Source of the DNA: Leptasterias polaris
Lineage: Eukaryota; Echinodermata; Asteroidea; Forcipulatida; Asteriidae
Assembly (NCBI GenBank): GCA_037783415.1
Contig: JAZGTN010000062.1
Coordinates: 1,899,501 to 1,963,500, forward strand
Length of the DNA stretch: 64,000 nt
Reading direction: 5' to 3'
The notes under the pieces were generated by a model that had not been told where the DNA came from, did not search any database, and saw nothing but the letters and a program-made list of their open reading frames with translations. Each line of letters begins with the position of its first letter. Within the stretch, counting starts at the first letter, position 1. A program made the translations under genes and the position numbers. This document shows, piece after piece, positions 11,771 through 23,708 of this stretch.

Positions 11771-11934
11771 GCCCTCTCCCCCACCTTTCCTCTCCCCCCA
11801 CCTTTCCTCTCCCCCCACCTTTCCACTCCCCCCCTCTTTCCTCCCCCCTCTTTCCTCCCCCCTCTTTCCTCCCCCCCTCTTTCCTCCCCCCCTCTTTCCT
11901 CCCCCCTCTTTCCTCCCCCTCACCTGCCACTGGT
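11771..11934. repeat. Polypyrimidine tract
   Basis: About 160 bp almost entirely C and T on the plus strand, built of degenerate 12-14 bp units such as ctttcctcccccc. It resembles sequences that can form mirror-repeat triplex DNA. Long open frames here arise only from the simple composition. Confidence 0.9.
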
Positions 11935-12375
11935 TATCAATCCACCGTTTGATGATTGAGAGCCTCATCATAATCAGTTTGTATGTTTCTAAACATTGCC
12001 CCAATACTGTTCAAGGCATCTTTTTTCCCCTGATGACCCCTTTTCCATTTCCCCTTGAGGGCTGTCTCTTAATTAAAGTGACTGTTAGTGCCTGATGCGT
12101 AATGTACATTTTATTTTCTACCTGTACAGTGCCAAATTTCATGGTACTGTAGAAGCCTGCGCTAACATTGCAGTAAAGCCCCTCCCCCCCCCCAAGAAGA
12201 AAAAATAAAATAAAAATAGACTCCTTGCAACAAATTTTACGAGTGCGGATTGTTTACTTCTCATCTCACACTTCAGCGCTTACACAAGCTTTCTTGTGAC
12301 ACCATGGTAACGAATTGACCTGAACTATCAAGTTTTTGTTTTTAATCATCGCTAGTACCAGTGAAATGATGACAT

Positions 12376-12440
12376 ATAATAATAATAATAATAATAATAA
12401 GAGATATTTATATAGCGCATAATGCAGGAGCCTCTATGCG
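12376..12440 (-). repeat. (TAA)n microsatellite with LINE/SINE-like 3' tail
   Basis: Eight or so TAA triplets are followed by gagatatttatatagcgc. The reverse strand reads as the gcgctatataa-type tail common to L2-like LINEs and their SINEs. A similar fragment occurs at about 13,062-13,135. Confidence 0.6.
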
Positions 12441-12488
12441 CAACATAAAACAATGAAATGAATATAAAAGCAAGTTACGAAAATAAGG

Positions 12489-13051
12489 GTTTTTTCTACA
12501 TGTATGTGTGATCTTCTAGATGAAAGGGAAGACTTTCTTACCATGGTTGATTTTATGGCTAAATTTGGTGTTAAGACTAATTTCCTTGAAGACGGAGGGA
12601 TAATTAAGGCCATAAAAGGGTCGTTTGGTACAGCGATGATGGGCACTTGTAGGGCGAATATCTGCTTCCCTTTCATTCCATTCAATTTTAGGCTGCTCCT
12701 GAAGGACAAAAAAGGCTCCAACCGCATTTATAACTGTCTTACATCTGCTAAAAAGTAGTGTATAATTTTACCGCTAAGTGGGAAACAAAATTGAGTGTTA
12801 AACTTACTAATTCCAAGTGGATGGTACTTTGTAATATTCCATTTGGCGCTACAAACGACACTAGACTACGATGGTTTCAATCTAGATTAGTCCACAGAAT
12901 TCTTGGCGTTAATTCATTCTTAGCTAAAATCGGTAAAACGGATAGCGATCTTTGTACATTCCGTCAATTAGAGAGTGAGACACTTGTTCATTTATTTTGT
13001 GGATGTAAATTTTCAACTAAAGGTTTTGGACCCAATTTGGGGATTGAATAA
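12489..13051 (+). pseudogene. Tx1/L1-like LINE ORF2 C-terminal fragment
   Basis: Two adjacent reading frames together resemble the end of a LINE ORF2. The first has DLLDEREDFLTMVDF and KKGSNRIYNCL. The second, entered by a frameshift near 12,757, has RWFQSRLVHRILGVN and ESETLVHLFCGCKF, a layout typical of the post-RT zinc-binding region of Tx1- or L1-type elements. No reverse transcriptase catalytic motif is present, so it is truncated at both ends and inactive. Family assignment comes from memory of motif layout. Confidence 0.65.
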
Positions 13052-13295
13052 TGAATTCTCTAAATCTAATAATAATAATAATTAAAACTTGTAAAGCGCC
13101 ATCTATCTAAGACTAAACTTATTCCGAGGCGCATGTGTAGACAATGTGGCTATCCTTTTTTATACATGTATAACTAAGAAATCGCCGAGTGCTCTTAATC
13201 TGATCCTCCTTTTGTGTCGTTTCCACATTTATAAAATGAAGATGAATGACAACAAACCATCCCTTGCACTATTAATAATAATATGAATTTATAAT

Positions 13296-13440
13296 GCTGT
13301 ATACTCCCCAGGGAGCTGAGATGGTTTAAGGAATGAAATAAATGGCCCAGTGACCAGGGGTAATAATGTTCGAAGCGCTTTGAGACGCCCTTGGGTGTGA
13401 TAAAGCGCGATATAAATCCATATTATTATTATTATTAATG
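13296..13440 (+). mobile_element. 3' fragment of tRNA-derived SINE
   Basis: gctgtatactccccagggag, gcccagtgaccaggg, gcgctttgagacgc and a gcgcgatataaa tail ending in (ATT)n match the body of the full SINE at 48,670-49,015. The tRNA head is missing (5' truncation). Confidence 0.75.
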
Positions 13441-13700
13441 CGCACTTCTCCAGAAAACCGATCAAGGCGCCTACACAAAATGGAAATATTAAACAAAAAT
13501 TGATATTAATTGTAGTTTAGATAAAGCTATGAAAGTCTATGTAAACAAGTGTGACTTCAGTTCCCTCTTGAAAATGTCCAGTGATGTTATTTTACGAAGT
13601 TTGACAGGGAGCTTATTCCACAGGGCAGGAGCAGCTTTAGCAAAAGCACGGTCTCCGTATCGAATTGTTCTTGATCTTGGTTCTACCAACAAGTGAAAAT
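13423..13700 (-). pseudogene. L2/CR1-like LINE 3' end
   Basis: On the minus strand an open frame ends at a stop at 13,537-13,539 and reads RYGDRAFAKAAPALWNKLP followed by FKRELKSHLFT. This is the classic C-terminus of L2/CR1-type ORF2. A short 3' UTR then runs into the (TAA)n shared with the SINE on the other strand. Only about 55 codons survive. Confidence 0.75.
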
Positions 13701-14091
13701 GGATTTAAAATTGAAAATGGATTTAAAACGCTATTATACTGTTCTGAACCTCACATTGATCCTTATGATTTCCTAGCGCCCTCTTTTGAGTAGCCAATAA
13801 TTATTCAATGTAGCAACTTAAGATCAATGCTCGATTCGATATAATCTAGAATTGCTAGCTTGCAACTTTCACCAACCTCACAAGACTCCCCCCGTCCAGT
13901 CAGCACATTTTAATGCCGGACCCTCGATCGTCCGAGCATGGTCCGAGGGACCAGTGCTACACCCCCTCATGTATATTCAGTGCCAGTGCCTTGTGAGCGA
14001 TCTAAGCCAGTACTCCCTCAATCAGCTAAGAATAGCCAGTACTTTATCACGGGGCAATGCTTTGTGCATTACTATTGCCTGTGTACAAAAG

Positions 14092-14223
14092 TCGAATGCC
14101 ATAGCGGTGTGCGTAATCGTGTACTACACGAATCCCATGCCATGGCAATGTGCGTGTTCGTTGTACACGAACCCCATGCCATAGCAACGTGTGTGATCGT
14201 TGTACACGAATCCCATGCCATAT
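14092..14223. repeat. 39-bp tandem repeat, about 3.4 copies
   Basis: Units contain cacgaatcccatgccat and a gtgcgtgttcgttgta-type segment, with about 10% differences between copies. Confidence 0.75.
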
Positions 14224-14539
14224 CATTTGCGTACCCACCCGTCAGCATGTGCAGCGTGCATGCAATGTGCTTAGCACACGCACCCAATTGCGTGTATTCC
14301 TAACGTAGTAGCATTTGGTACGCAAGTGATCTGGTGTGTTATTTCCTATGTAATCCTTATGCACATTCTGAATTGTACACAAGCAATGGCAAGCACCGCC
14401 CTTTACGTTAGTTGTCACTCACTTTACTCTTGCAACCCACCACTCCTTATTTGGTTTATCAACTTGCCACGTCCGATGACCTTCCAGCATGGCAGTTTTC
14501 CATTGGTCAAGACCCCAAACTTAATTCATTTCTATACTC

Positions 14540-14860
14540 TAGATTCCTATATATACCCCATATTTCCTTTTTCTAAAACCAGAATCACGATCAGTCTGGA
14601 TGCACTCAGTCAAGAATTGCACTCAGTCAGATAATCACAGTCAGTCTTTACACTATGGTTAGACTCAGATCTCAGAGCATAGCTCAGTATACCGTTCAGT
14701 TAGACCACGTTATACCATTTGCCTTATAGACTCTTTTAGAACAAGTGGCATTATACTACGCTACCAATATTGTAATGTTATAAGTTCTTATGTGAGCAAT
14801 AAACCAGTAAATGTATTCGTCACAAGTCAGACTCCCGCAAATCTATTTGTATTCGTATAA
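14540..14860 (+). mobile_element. Possible solo LTR (partial)
   Basis: A TATA-like word (TATATATA at 14,549) is followed about 250 bp later by AATAAA at 14,798 and a TG/CA-rich stretch. The region between carries repeated cactcagtcag words. This promoter-to-polyA spacing is LTR-like. No matching second copy, primer-binding site or exact ends were found, so the call is weak. Confidence 0.25.
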
Positions 14861-16220
14861 TTATTGCCATTCCCCGTTTGGAGAAGCCTGCCCACTCGCC
14901 CCATAAGAGGAATGCAACAATACTTTGGAAAAGTACATCTCTTATTACCAATGATTCTACTGTGAAATTCCACAAACAATGGGACTCCTTTATATTATTG
15001 TGTCAAGGTTAACTCTGTATTTTATAAAGTGTTATATCTGTCAACTTTATATTTTGTTTTATTGCCGTGGCTTTTCAGCATGTTTGTAAAGTGAGGAGTT
15101 GTTTTAAGTTTGAATAAATAATTTCCTCCGGGAAAAAAAGTATTAAAAAAAAGATTCAAACAAATGAGTTTTTAAAAGTCCCTTGAAAATCTGAAGAGAG
15201 CCAGCTTGGCGAATATGAAGAGGTACATGTAAGTCGTTCCATAACACATACATGTTTTGGACACAACGCACATTTTTATAATGTTAGCGCAAATGTTCGT
15301 GTGGTATGACCGTTTTTGCAAGGAATGCCTGACAATAAACATCGGATTTTTCACTCGAAAGAGTGCACAAAGATCATTGTGAAAAATTCTACTAGCGTTA
15401 GTTTTGTCATAGGCTGGTACCTACTAATGTTTGAGAACATTTCGCAAGGAGAACATGTGAAAAATGCTGTCCTTTCACGTGAAGCTCATTTGGTAATATT
15501 TCACAAACATTGAGAACATTTCGCCAAGAATGTTTTTGTTCTTGTCGTGTGAAAAGGGCTTAAGTGTAATTTTGTGGCAAGCATCACCGTGGATTTGGGC
15601 CCAGAGGTGAATTCTGCCTGATCCGTTATCTACTGTTGAATAGTTTTGACTGTTTTTTCCTCTAGATAATGACCCATTTGCTGGCTTGATGGGTTGTTTT
15701 GTACATTGTAAGCAACCGCAGAGTAAAATCACTAGGACAAGTAAAAGAACTTAAATTTAGTCTGTTTCAAATCATGCCCATTGTGTACTCAAGTACCTAT
15801 TCCTTCGCTACTGTGTATTGCCATGGAAACACAAAATACACGGCATTCAACAATAAGCGCTCTTTGATTAATCCAACTTGCTATTTATCGTAAATTTGGT
15901 TTGAGGACATCTTAATTTTGTTTCAAGGACATCGGAATGCAGCCCCCTGTTCTGTGATCACGAGGAGAGCTCCATTGTATTGATTGATGCAAGGGCAACA
16001 CTAGACCTGTTGCTATGGCTTTCAAACAAACGTTTTCTGTCCAGAAAAAAATGTCTCTCTTTTGTTCAGCGAAACCTGTTCGTCGAAACCAGTTCATCAA
16101 ATAAAAATGATGTTATTATTATTGTTAGCAGATGCCATGCGAAGTATTCAAATGCTCATTACATATACAGAAGTGGGAAACATACCGCCCCCCGAAAATA
16201 TATATATATATATATACATA
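14861..16220. other. Spacer without recognised genes
   Basis: It contains only short open frames and, at 16,190-16,218, a TA microsatellite into which the next element inserted. Confidence 0.4.
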
Positions 16221-17287
16221 CAGGGTTGTAGCTAGAACTTTTTGAGTGCCGGCTAATTTACAATCAAAATAGAGCGAAGCTTTTAATTTTACTGCTTTAA
16301 AAATGGATTTGTATGGGTTTTCTGAGACATGATTTTTGTAATGCATTTTAAGGTATGTAAATCTGTTATTTAAAACTTCATTACAGTTTCAATAGGCTTC
16401 AACATTTTTAGGGCAAGGCCACTTTGGTCTTGGAGCAAACAAAATTTTGGAGGGCTCCAAAGCCAGTAGATAGAGCACAAAGGCCAAACATGTTATTTTA
16501 ACAAAGGCCTGAAGGCTATAAATAAACTATTAGTTGTACTCTGAAAAAAGCAATTTACCAAAAAATACTATTTTGAAAATTGGCCAGGGGTTTCCCCATG
16601 GGTGGTAAACCCGATGGAACAATTTGCATGAATAAAATGTTAATAAATCATATCTTATTCAAAAACAAACATTAAATCTAAAAGCCAGCAGATGTCAACA
16701 CACTTTCCAGGTTTAAAAGAACACGAAACCCACTCCGAAGAGTCACAAAACCAGGTCACAACACCACACAGACACCGCGCACACGCAGCTAGCTTTGGAG
16801 TAAAGCAAGAGTATTACAAAGTAAAACAATTGTATAACAACTGTAGAGGATTAGCTACAAAGACACCACGCACGAGGCTTGTCTTTTGAGTGAAGCAAGA
16901 GTATTGCAAACTAAAACAATTGTGTAACAAACTGCAGAGGATTATAGATAAGAGTAATTGGGTCTCAATTGGAGGGTCAATCATTCTCCCTGACATGTCT
17001 GGATAGTGTCCAGCTGTCTGGGGCTAACATTAAAGAAAAGGACATCCAACTGTCGGCTTCCTTTGGGTTGAAAATGTGTTTTATTTAATCATTGACAACT
17101 GGGGAAAAACAAGTTTACCGTTCAAACTGAACAAGCGATCGACTGTGTAAAAGAGGTAGTTCATTTTATTGTAACTTTGTTGCATTTTGTGCCGGTCGGT
17201 AGGATGTTCATCTAGTCTGTGTGGCGGTCGGCAATAGCAAATGCCGGTTACACCCGACCGGCGCCGACCGGCGTGGCTACAACGCTG
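16221..17287. mobile_element. hAT-like non-autonomous element, 1067 bp
   Basis: The left end is CAGGGTTGTAGCTAG and the right end is GTGGCTACAACGCTG. A perfect 8-bp duplication TATACATA flanks it (16,213-16,220 and 17,288-17,295). Inside, about 75 bp is duplicated directly (16,787-16,860 and 16,866-16,945; shared words gcaagagtatt and gcagaggatta or gtagaggatta). No transposase is recognised. Confidence 0.88.
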
Positions 17288-17339
17288 TATACATACCTAT
17301 ATATATATATAATAATTTTGGGTTGAACAAGGAAAAATT

Positions 17340-17637
17340 GACTGGAGCGGGATTTGAACCAACGACCTCCGGATTGACGTGCCGGCGCTCTACCAACTGA
17401 GCTATCTAGCCCTATGTTGGCGGTCTCCCTATTTTGTCAATATCCTTGTTCGGTGGGTGCCAGTCTGAAGCCATTCAACCGTAAACCGCCGTGTAGCCAA
17501 GGATCACACACCCGAGTTTAAGATACAACCTGGGAAACGGCAGCCAGGGGATCACCATAAGGGGATCACCATAAGGGGATGCGACTTTTTTTATATATAT
17601 CAGATATCAAATAACAAACCACAAGGGAAACTGACTA
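17340..17637 (-). mobile_element. Dispersed element carrying a tRNA-like cassette, copy 2
   Basis: Minus-strand relative of 8389-8690, ending at ccacaagggaaactgac (17,618-17,634). The tRNA-like part is at 17,340-17,411. Its anticodon position reads GTC instead of GTT. A short duplication ggggatcaccataa occurs near 17,550. The opposite terminus runs into TA repeats. Confidence 0.75.
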
Positions 17638-17874
17638 TATATAATATATATATATATAAAAAAATTATTATGATGGAAGAAAAAAAAAATGAAAAATAAT
17701 AAATTTAATAAATAAAAAAAATATATATAAATAAATAAATGCTTCTCAAAAGTAGAGTCAATTTCTTTTTGTTCTTACAGGGAACCATGCGTGGAGTTGA
17801 TTTTTTAAAATTTAATTTATTTATTTCATTACACATCCAAAAGTGCAATAGTGCCAATAACAGGCTGAATAGGA

Positions 17875-17930
17875 AAAACCCAAATGGGGAAAACCCAAAT
17901 GGGAAAACCCAAATGGGGAAAACCCATGCA
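17875..17930. repeat. Short tandem repeat aacccaaatgggga
   Basis: Four imperfect 13-14 bp copies of acccaaatggggaaa; non-coding. Confidence 0.8.
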
Positions 17931-18414
17931 CTCAGGTAGAGACTAAAAACACATTACCATGCAAAGGCTCTAGTAGTGCAGCGGCTAAGCAAGAAAATTG
18001 TGCACTTTTTGAGAAAAGCATGAAACTTCTAGCATAGTTAGTTTTCACCATAAGATTTATTTTCAGATGTGGAGGGAAGTCAGATTTGACCTCTGATGAC
18101 CCTGAGAGGTCAAATCCAAAATGGCCGCCAGTCCGCATTGTCTGATGTACAAACAAGCTTAACTTTCGAACCAAATAGTGTAGAAAAACGTTTCAGGTGT
18201 CATTTTTAACTAAATTGGGGATGCCAAATCATTTGGTAATACTTTTGAAATCGCCAAAACTCAAAAAATATGTATTTAGGTCAAGGTTAACGTCAAATTA
18301 GGCCAAAAAAGTGATTTTTGGTTAAACTTTGGCTCTATTTTGATACTTAGGAGTAATAATTAAAAATAAATAGAGAAGACCCATGTTAAATATTACCACC
18401 ACTCTAACTATCCA

Positions 18415-18704
18415 GGGCCCAATTTCATAGAGCTGCTTAACGACCAATTTGGTGCTTACGTATGAGTTTCTACTTCATAGCGCTACTACTAACCGTAACT
18501 AAGCACACGAAAAGGTATGCTAACCTTACGGTGCTTACTGCACGAAAATTAATGACATACCAATGCAAACCTATTGTAAACGCACAAGGTGGCCGCCCTA
18601 TTGTCTTGCTAACCTGTGAAATGTGCTTATGCTTAAGCAAATTTGTCTACTACAGTTAGCACAAAAATTTGCTTACCTGTAAGCAGCTCCATCAAATTGT
18701 GCCC
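18415..18704. mobile_element. MITE of the GGGCCCAATTTCATAGAGC family, long form
   Basis: It starts gggcccaatttcatagagct and ends agctccatcaaattgtgccc. At 290 bp it is longer than its relatives, with several gcttac/gtaagc words between. It is nested inside the larger TIR element. Confidence 0.75.
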
Positions 18705-18823
18705 AGAAGACCCAAAAAGCTATTCCAAATACGACCTAAAACCTCTTCATTACCACTATAGATGTCCACATTAATTTAGCACTGTCCACAACTTATGAAT
18801 ATCCTAATGGTAACGATCAAAAT

Positions 18824-21800
18824 CTAACAGTCTCCAGAACAAGAGCACAGTGCAGTGCACTTGAGTGCAGCTTTACCACATCTGCAACGTCCAGTGCACC
18901 CTTTCTTGCAGCGACAGTGGATCAAGTCAGGGCACGATTTTGATGCCTCAGGTAGAGTGGTCCAAAGAGGCTTCCGGCCAGTTGTTTTGTTTGTCCAACC
19001 CCAGTCAGATGGCTCTGTTATCTCTGGATCCTTGGTCAATGCCTGGTTCTAACAGTTGGCCTGGTAGCAAGTGCGCTTGATGTGCTGATTGAGTGCTGCC
19101 TGGGTTGGAGGAATGTTATCCAGGGTTCTAGACTTCTGTGTGAAGAGCTGTTTCCTGGCATCATTCACTTCCATGCTCTCACTGGTTTGGTCGTACATCA
19201 GCACCACAAATCGTTCTAGCAGTAACATTGATCCTTCACTGACCTCACTTGGCATGCATACATGTAGGAGCTCACTGAAAGCATCATTCACCTCTGGGAA
19301 AGACTTCCAAGTTTCCCAGGCAGTCTTCTTTCCACTGCCAGCGAATGCAGATACAGTATCACACCCGGTGAACGCATGAAAGACTGGGAGAGTAAGACAC
19401 TGTGTCGGATTCATTGTGGCAGCCATTTCGTGAACAGCTATGTACCAAAAGCTTGATCCAACACCAAAGGCGATCCACACCTCATCAGGAGCTATCTTGC
19501 TTAAATAGCCACAGCCAGTACAAACACATCACGTATGGCTACCTTTTTACACCCTTTTTTCACAGCGTCTGCCACATGCAGAAGCTAGTAGACGAGTGTC
19601 AGCCTCCACTAGTGAGCTTTGGGGCAAGGCAGGCAGAGTGTGACTCAGCAGGAGATCAGAGTATTCCACTTCCATCTGTTGCATACAGTTCCTTGCCCTG
19701 TGGTAGTTGAAGATGAACAGCTTTGCGTGACAGGAAAACAAACAATTCGGTTTTGTTCTCATTGACTCGAAGAAAGTCCTTCCAGTTTTTTGGCAGCACA
19801 GTAGAATGAACCACCTTTTTCCTGGTGTCCTTTCCCCTATTCTGTCTTGTTGGAGCTTTCAGGCTAGCAGGTAAGTATACATCCAAGACAAGGTCGATGC
19901 GGATGCTTTTCTCGAGTTGAGCAAAGATGTATGGGGCAAACACTCTTTCTCCATATACTCTTGAAATGTTCTTGATGTTCCAGGATTAAGCATTTGAACC
20001 ACAGCTGCACCATCAAGAATTATTGCATCGGCCATGCCACAGGTGCACTATTGTTTTCCAGCAGAATTTATTCCAGGCAGTGAAGTAGATATGCTTTAAC
20101 TCCAATCTGCATTTTCCCTCCAGTTGACAGAGCTGCCTGGTTTTCAAGGGAGAAGAAATTGTCCATGTCTCCATCCTGTGTCTGACACGAGATTTACAGC
20201 CTCAAAAAGAAACCACAGTCACTCTAAAGTGCTGCGAGCTGTGCCTTCTGTTTTGACATTACCTTGGCCGGTGAGCTACTGAAAAGTGGCAACTTGTTCT
20301 TTGGAAGTGTTTGTGTGACAGGTGTTGTACACAAGTGCCTTAACACCCCTCAGAAATGCTGCTTGCACTCCAGGTTACTGGTCATGGTGATGGTGTCCAG
20401 TGTCAGCAGCACCCTAATATCTTGCTTTATGGCCTGTTCCTCAAACTCTGTAGTGATCCTGGCAATTTGCTGGCCCTGCTAGCAGCCAGCGTCAGAGTGC
20501 TCCTGGATTGCTAGTCAGTCCATTAGCCCCCACCCCCCCTATAGGACCTTTCACCATTGCATTGTTCTGCTCATGGCACTGTTCAATTGCCATGGCAGAG
20601 AATATGTTGCTGGTTTTGTGCACCACAACATTTCCAGAAATGAATTCTGCTGGGACATCTGGGTGTTTTACAGCGAGGTCGTCATGTCACGGATGTGTAC
20701 GGAAGCCATTTGGAGTAGTGCGTGTGATCTAGGGCGAACATCCAGGGCGTTATCTGTGTCGGCGATTTCACGTACAGCTTGAAGTTACCTTTACGAAGAG
20801 ACCTGATGTACCGCAGCAAGAGAAGCTCAAATGCCAGGGTCTAAAGCCAGTAACCAAAGTGGACACAAGCATTTGCTCGCCGTACGCACCACTCCTCAAA
20901 AGACGTACTATCTGGTTGAAAGGCATATAAGTATCATCGGATGTGCAGTCCTCAATGTAAGCTTGTTGGAGGAGTGTAAAGGGGCTTGCAGCTATGACCT
21001 GGTATGCGTGGCGGGTCTTGGTGCCATGGCTGGCAAGTATGAAGGAATTGGCTGTTCCGGAACTTGCAATGTCGGCCTGTACCAGGGCGTTCGTACAGGC
21101 ACTGTCTTCCAACCGGTCTCCCAACAACTGTAACGTGGCCATCTCGATGTGTGGACCACCAAACATGATCCAAAAGCGATCCTCTCCGTGAGTGTCTGGC
21201 CAGGTCCACCGAACTTCCTTTGCAAGAGCATAAAGGGGTTGGTCAGCGGCAACGACAGGAATTTGACCTGGGTTAAAGTGCTGAACTGCTGCATTGACGA
21301 TGTTCATGGAGTGCCGTATCATTGCCATGGAGTGTGTATTGTCAAAAACAGAGGCAATAGTGCGTTGAGTGCTGCAGGTGTGATGACAGCTTGGTGTGTG
21401 TCAGCATGGTAGGCATGCCACGATATCCAGCCATCCATGGTAGACTTGTCAACAGCCGTCTTGACTTTGCTGAGCCACGCAAACTCAGCAGACACAGCAG
21501 CCAGGAAGTTGGAAGGTCTCACGGGACCTTGTACAGCCGGCACACTAAAGTCATTTTTTCTTGAGGGCAGTTGGTGGCACAATTGTGTAGGCCGATGGCA
21601 GAGGTGTCACTGGCTTGGTGGAAGAGCTAGCTTGACTAATTACCGGTGCACTACGTTCAGTTCCACCATGTGTGTGTGACGGATGCTGCATAAGTGAGAT
21701 TCCGATGCCGTGGAAGGAATCTTTTGCAGTTGCAGAGCTTGGATTGTGGTCGATGTTGTCCACAGCTCCTGTTGTAAACAGTTCAAGACGCAACTTTGGT

Positions 21801-21885
21801 GAGCACACTCTTCCACCCTATAGCGCAGTTTTCCAGACTTGAATTGAGGTGTTTGCCAAATACTGCCTAGCTGCCCACTGACCAT
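18824..21885 (-). pseudogene. Broken copy of a multi-copy invertebrate gene with PIN-like and Cys-rich regions
   Basis: Minus-strand fragments lie in order but in several frames. 21,808-21,551 has TAKDSFHGIGISL. 21,582-21,319 has STMDGWISWHAYHAD. 21,328-20,768 is the longest intact piece, with NPGQIPVVAADQPLYALAKE and FGGPHIEMATLQLLGD. 19,943-19,656 has LPKNWKDFLRVNENKTELF. Near 19,600 is VEADTRLLA. 19,480-19,049 has PVFHAFTGCDTVSAFAG. 19,039-18,824 is a tail with DWGWTN and HCRCKKGCTGRCRC. I recognise the pattern from uncharacterised, highly repeated proteins of corals, amphioxus and echinoderms. The acidic motifs (EADTR, GCDT) suggest a PIN/FEN-like nuclease fold, but this is inference. Frameshifts and a weak segment at 19,950-20,760 show it is not functional. 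Confidence 0.7.
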
Positions 21886-22824
21886 TATGCATACGGTCAG
21901 TTACAAGACAAAGAATGGTCTGGTGCCAATAAGTGAAATAAACTAACTGAAAATGGATTAAGATGGGGGACTATGCGGGGGAACCACTCCTTGAGCAATT
22001 TGAGAATATTATAGGGAAGAACACACGAAAAATAAATGGTAAAACATGTTGTAAACATTCAAAATTTGCTATTTTGGGGTCAATTTTGACCTTGACCTTG
22101 ACCTTCATGCATTTCCTTGAGTTCTGGCGGTCTCAAAAGTCTCATCAAATGAATTGGCACCCCCAATTTAGTTGAAAATGACACCTGAAACGTTTTTCTA
22201 CACTGTTTGATTCAAAAATTAGGCGTGTTTGTACATTAGACAATGCAGACTGGCAGCCATTTTGGATTTGACCTCCCACGGTCCTCAGAGGTCAAATCTG
22301 ACTTCCCTCCACATCTGAAAATGAACCTTATGGTCAAAACTAACTATGCTAGAAGTTTCATGCTTTTCTCAAAAAGTGCACAATTTTCATAATATGGGAG
22401 CTTATCCGCTGTACTATAGGTCTGAGGTAGGATTTGAAACGGGCGTCCACAGAGGTGAAAAGCAGGGCAAGAAACCACTGAGCCAGCCTTATGCCCTAAA
22501 TGGAAAATGTACTGTTTCTTTTTACAACATTTAGAATGGAATGACTGTGTAGAAGATTCCTGTTTTAGTGTGTTTTTAGTTTGTTCGTTTGTTTTTTTTG
22601 TGGGGTGGGGGTTTTAGGCTTTCAAACCTATGAATACCAAGCCATGAGCTATTCTTTTGCCTAAAGTTTATAAAATGTTTGTGAAAGTTTGTAAAATGTA
22701 CCAAACTTCCAATCAATACTCTGTTAAACAATTTGTTAAAGAGTTTGGTTTAGGATTGGAAACATTTATCCAACCTTTCTTTCTAATTGTGCCCTATTAA
22801 TATACATATGTATTGTTTTGTATT

Positions 22825-23145
22825 TTTACAGACAGTGCTAGCTAAACATCAGTGCATGGACAGGCAATTACAAAGGGATCAGTCACAAGCAGTATGACCT
22901 TGTTGTATCTTCCAATGAGCTAAGGCCTTAGCAACGCCAACCAGCTTTTCCCTACTGAGGAGCAGACATAACTACCTCATCTTGTGTACATCTTAAACAC
23001 TGTCTGGAGTGTCCAATCAGTTTAGGAGATAGATCCATAGGATGAGGCTGGGTGGGTTGGAATCTAAGTGAGCTTCTTCATTCACCATTCTGTGTGTGTA
23101 TGTTGTGGAATCACCAATTATAAAGAGGTAAACTGATTGATGGGG
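22825..23145 (-). repeat. Dispersed repeat, copy B
   Basis: Inverted partner of 7885-8205, with the same landmarks on the opposite strand. Confidence 0.75.
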
Positions 23146-23399
23146 ATGATGCATGTGGCATAGTCAAAATAGCACTGAACTTTTACCTAGATTTTGATGC
23201 TTCAGTGCAAAAGCGTTGTATCTCACACAAAATGGCTTGGTGCCAAAATGTCTTGTCTCAGAGCAGACTTGTTTTATGTGTACATCCAAGCTATTTTGAA
23301 AAATGAGATACAATGTTTGACAATATAATGCATAATGTAAGTGCTATTTTAACTTCAACAGCGTCGGAACACGAACACGTGACACGTGCAAGACTTGCA

Positions 23400-23708
23400 C
23401 AATCTATTATGTGTCCATCTTGTATTATAATTCTGGCGGTTGTCTTTTAACTTTTAACATTTAACTGTTAACGTCTGCTGTTAATGCTGTTTTTTGGCTC
23501 TATTTTAACTTTTACCTGTATAGTACCCTGTGTGTGTGCAATAGTCTTGCATTTGCACATCTAGCTTTTAATTCATCTTTTGTATCTTGCTTTTTATTGT
23601 CCCATTTTTAATACATTTTGTCATTTTCGGTTAATTTTGCTTTGTACAGTGCACTGATGCCGCCGCTTTGTGCGCTATAAAAGTACTTATTATTATTGTT
23701 ATTATTAC
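23400..23708 (+). mobile_element. LINE/SINE 3' tail fragment
   Basis: A T-rich stretch runs into tgtgcgctataaaagtactt and (ATT)n, the terminal layout of L2-type elements. No coding remnant was recognised upstream. Confidence 0.45.

Larger units (their letters stand above)
17968..22415. mobile_element. Decayed DNA transposon with about 350-bp TIRs
   Basis: The arm at about 17,968-18,320 is repeated in inverted form at about 22,064-22,415. Landmarks read on the left and found reversed on the right include gaaaattgtgcactttttga, ctagcatagttagtttt, gatgtggagggaagtcag and cgtttcaggtgtcattttt. The arms have diverged by substitutions and small indels. No target duplication is clear because similarity fades outward. 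Between the arms lies a broken multi-copy gene on the minus strand (18,824-21,885) and an inserted MITE (18,415-18,704). The enclosure by TIRs suggests the gene was carried by this element. Confidence 0.7.

Noticed and set aside
11566..12095. Several overlapping long open frames rich in Gly/Glu/Arg or Pro/Ser
   Set aside because: They arise from the polypyrimidine tract on both strands and have no start context or family.
18824..21885. Intact host gene
   Set aside because: Fragments lie in different frames with stops and a missing middle, inside inverted repeats.
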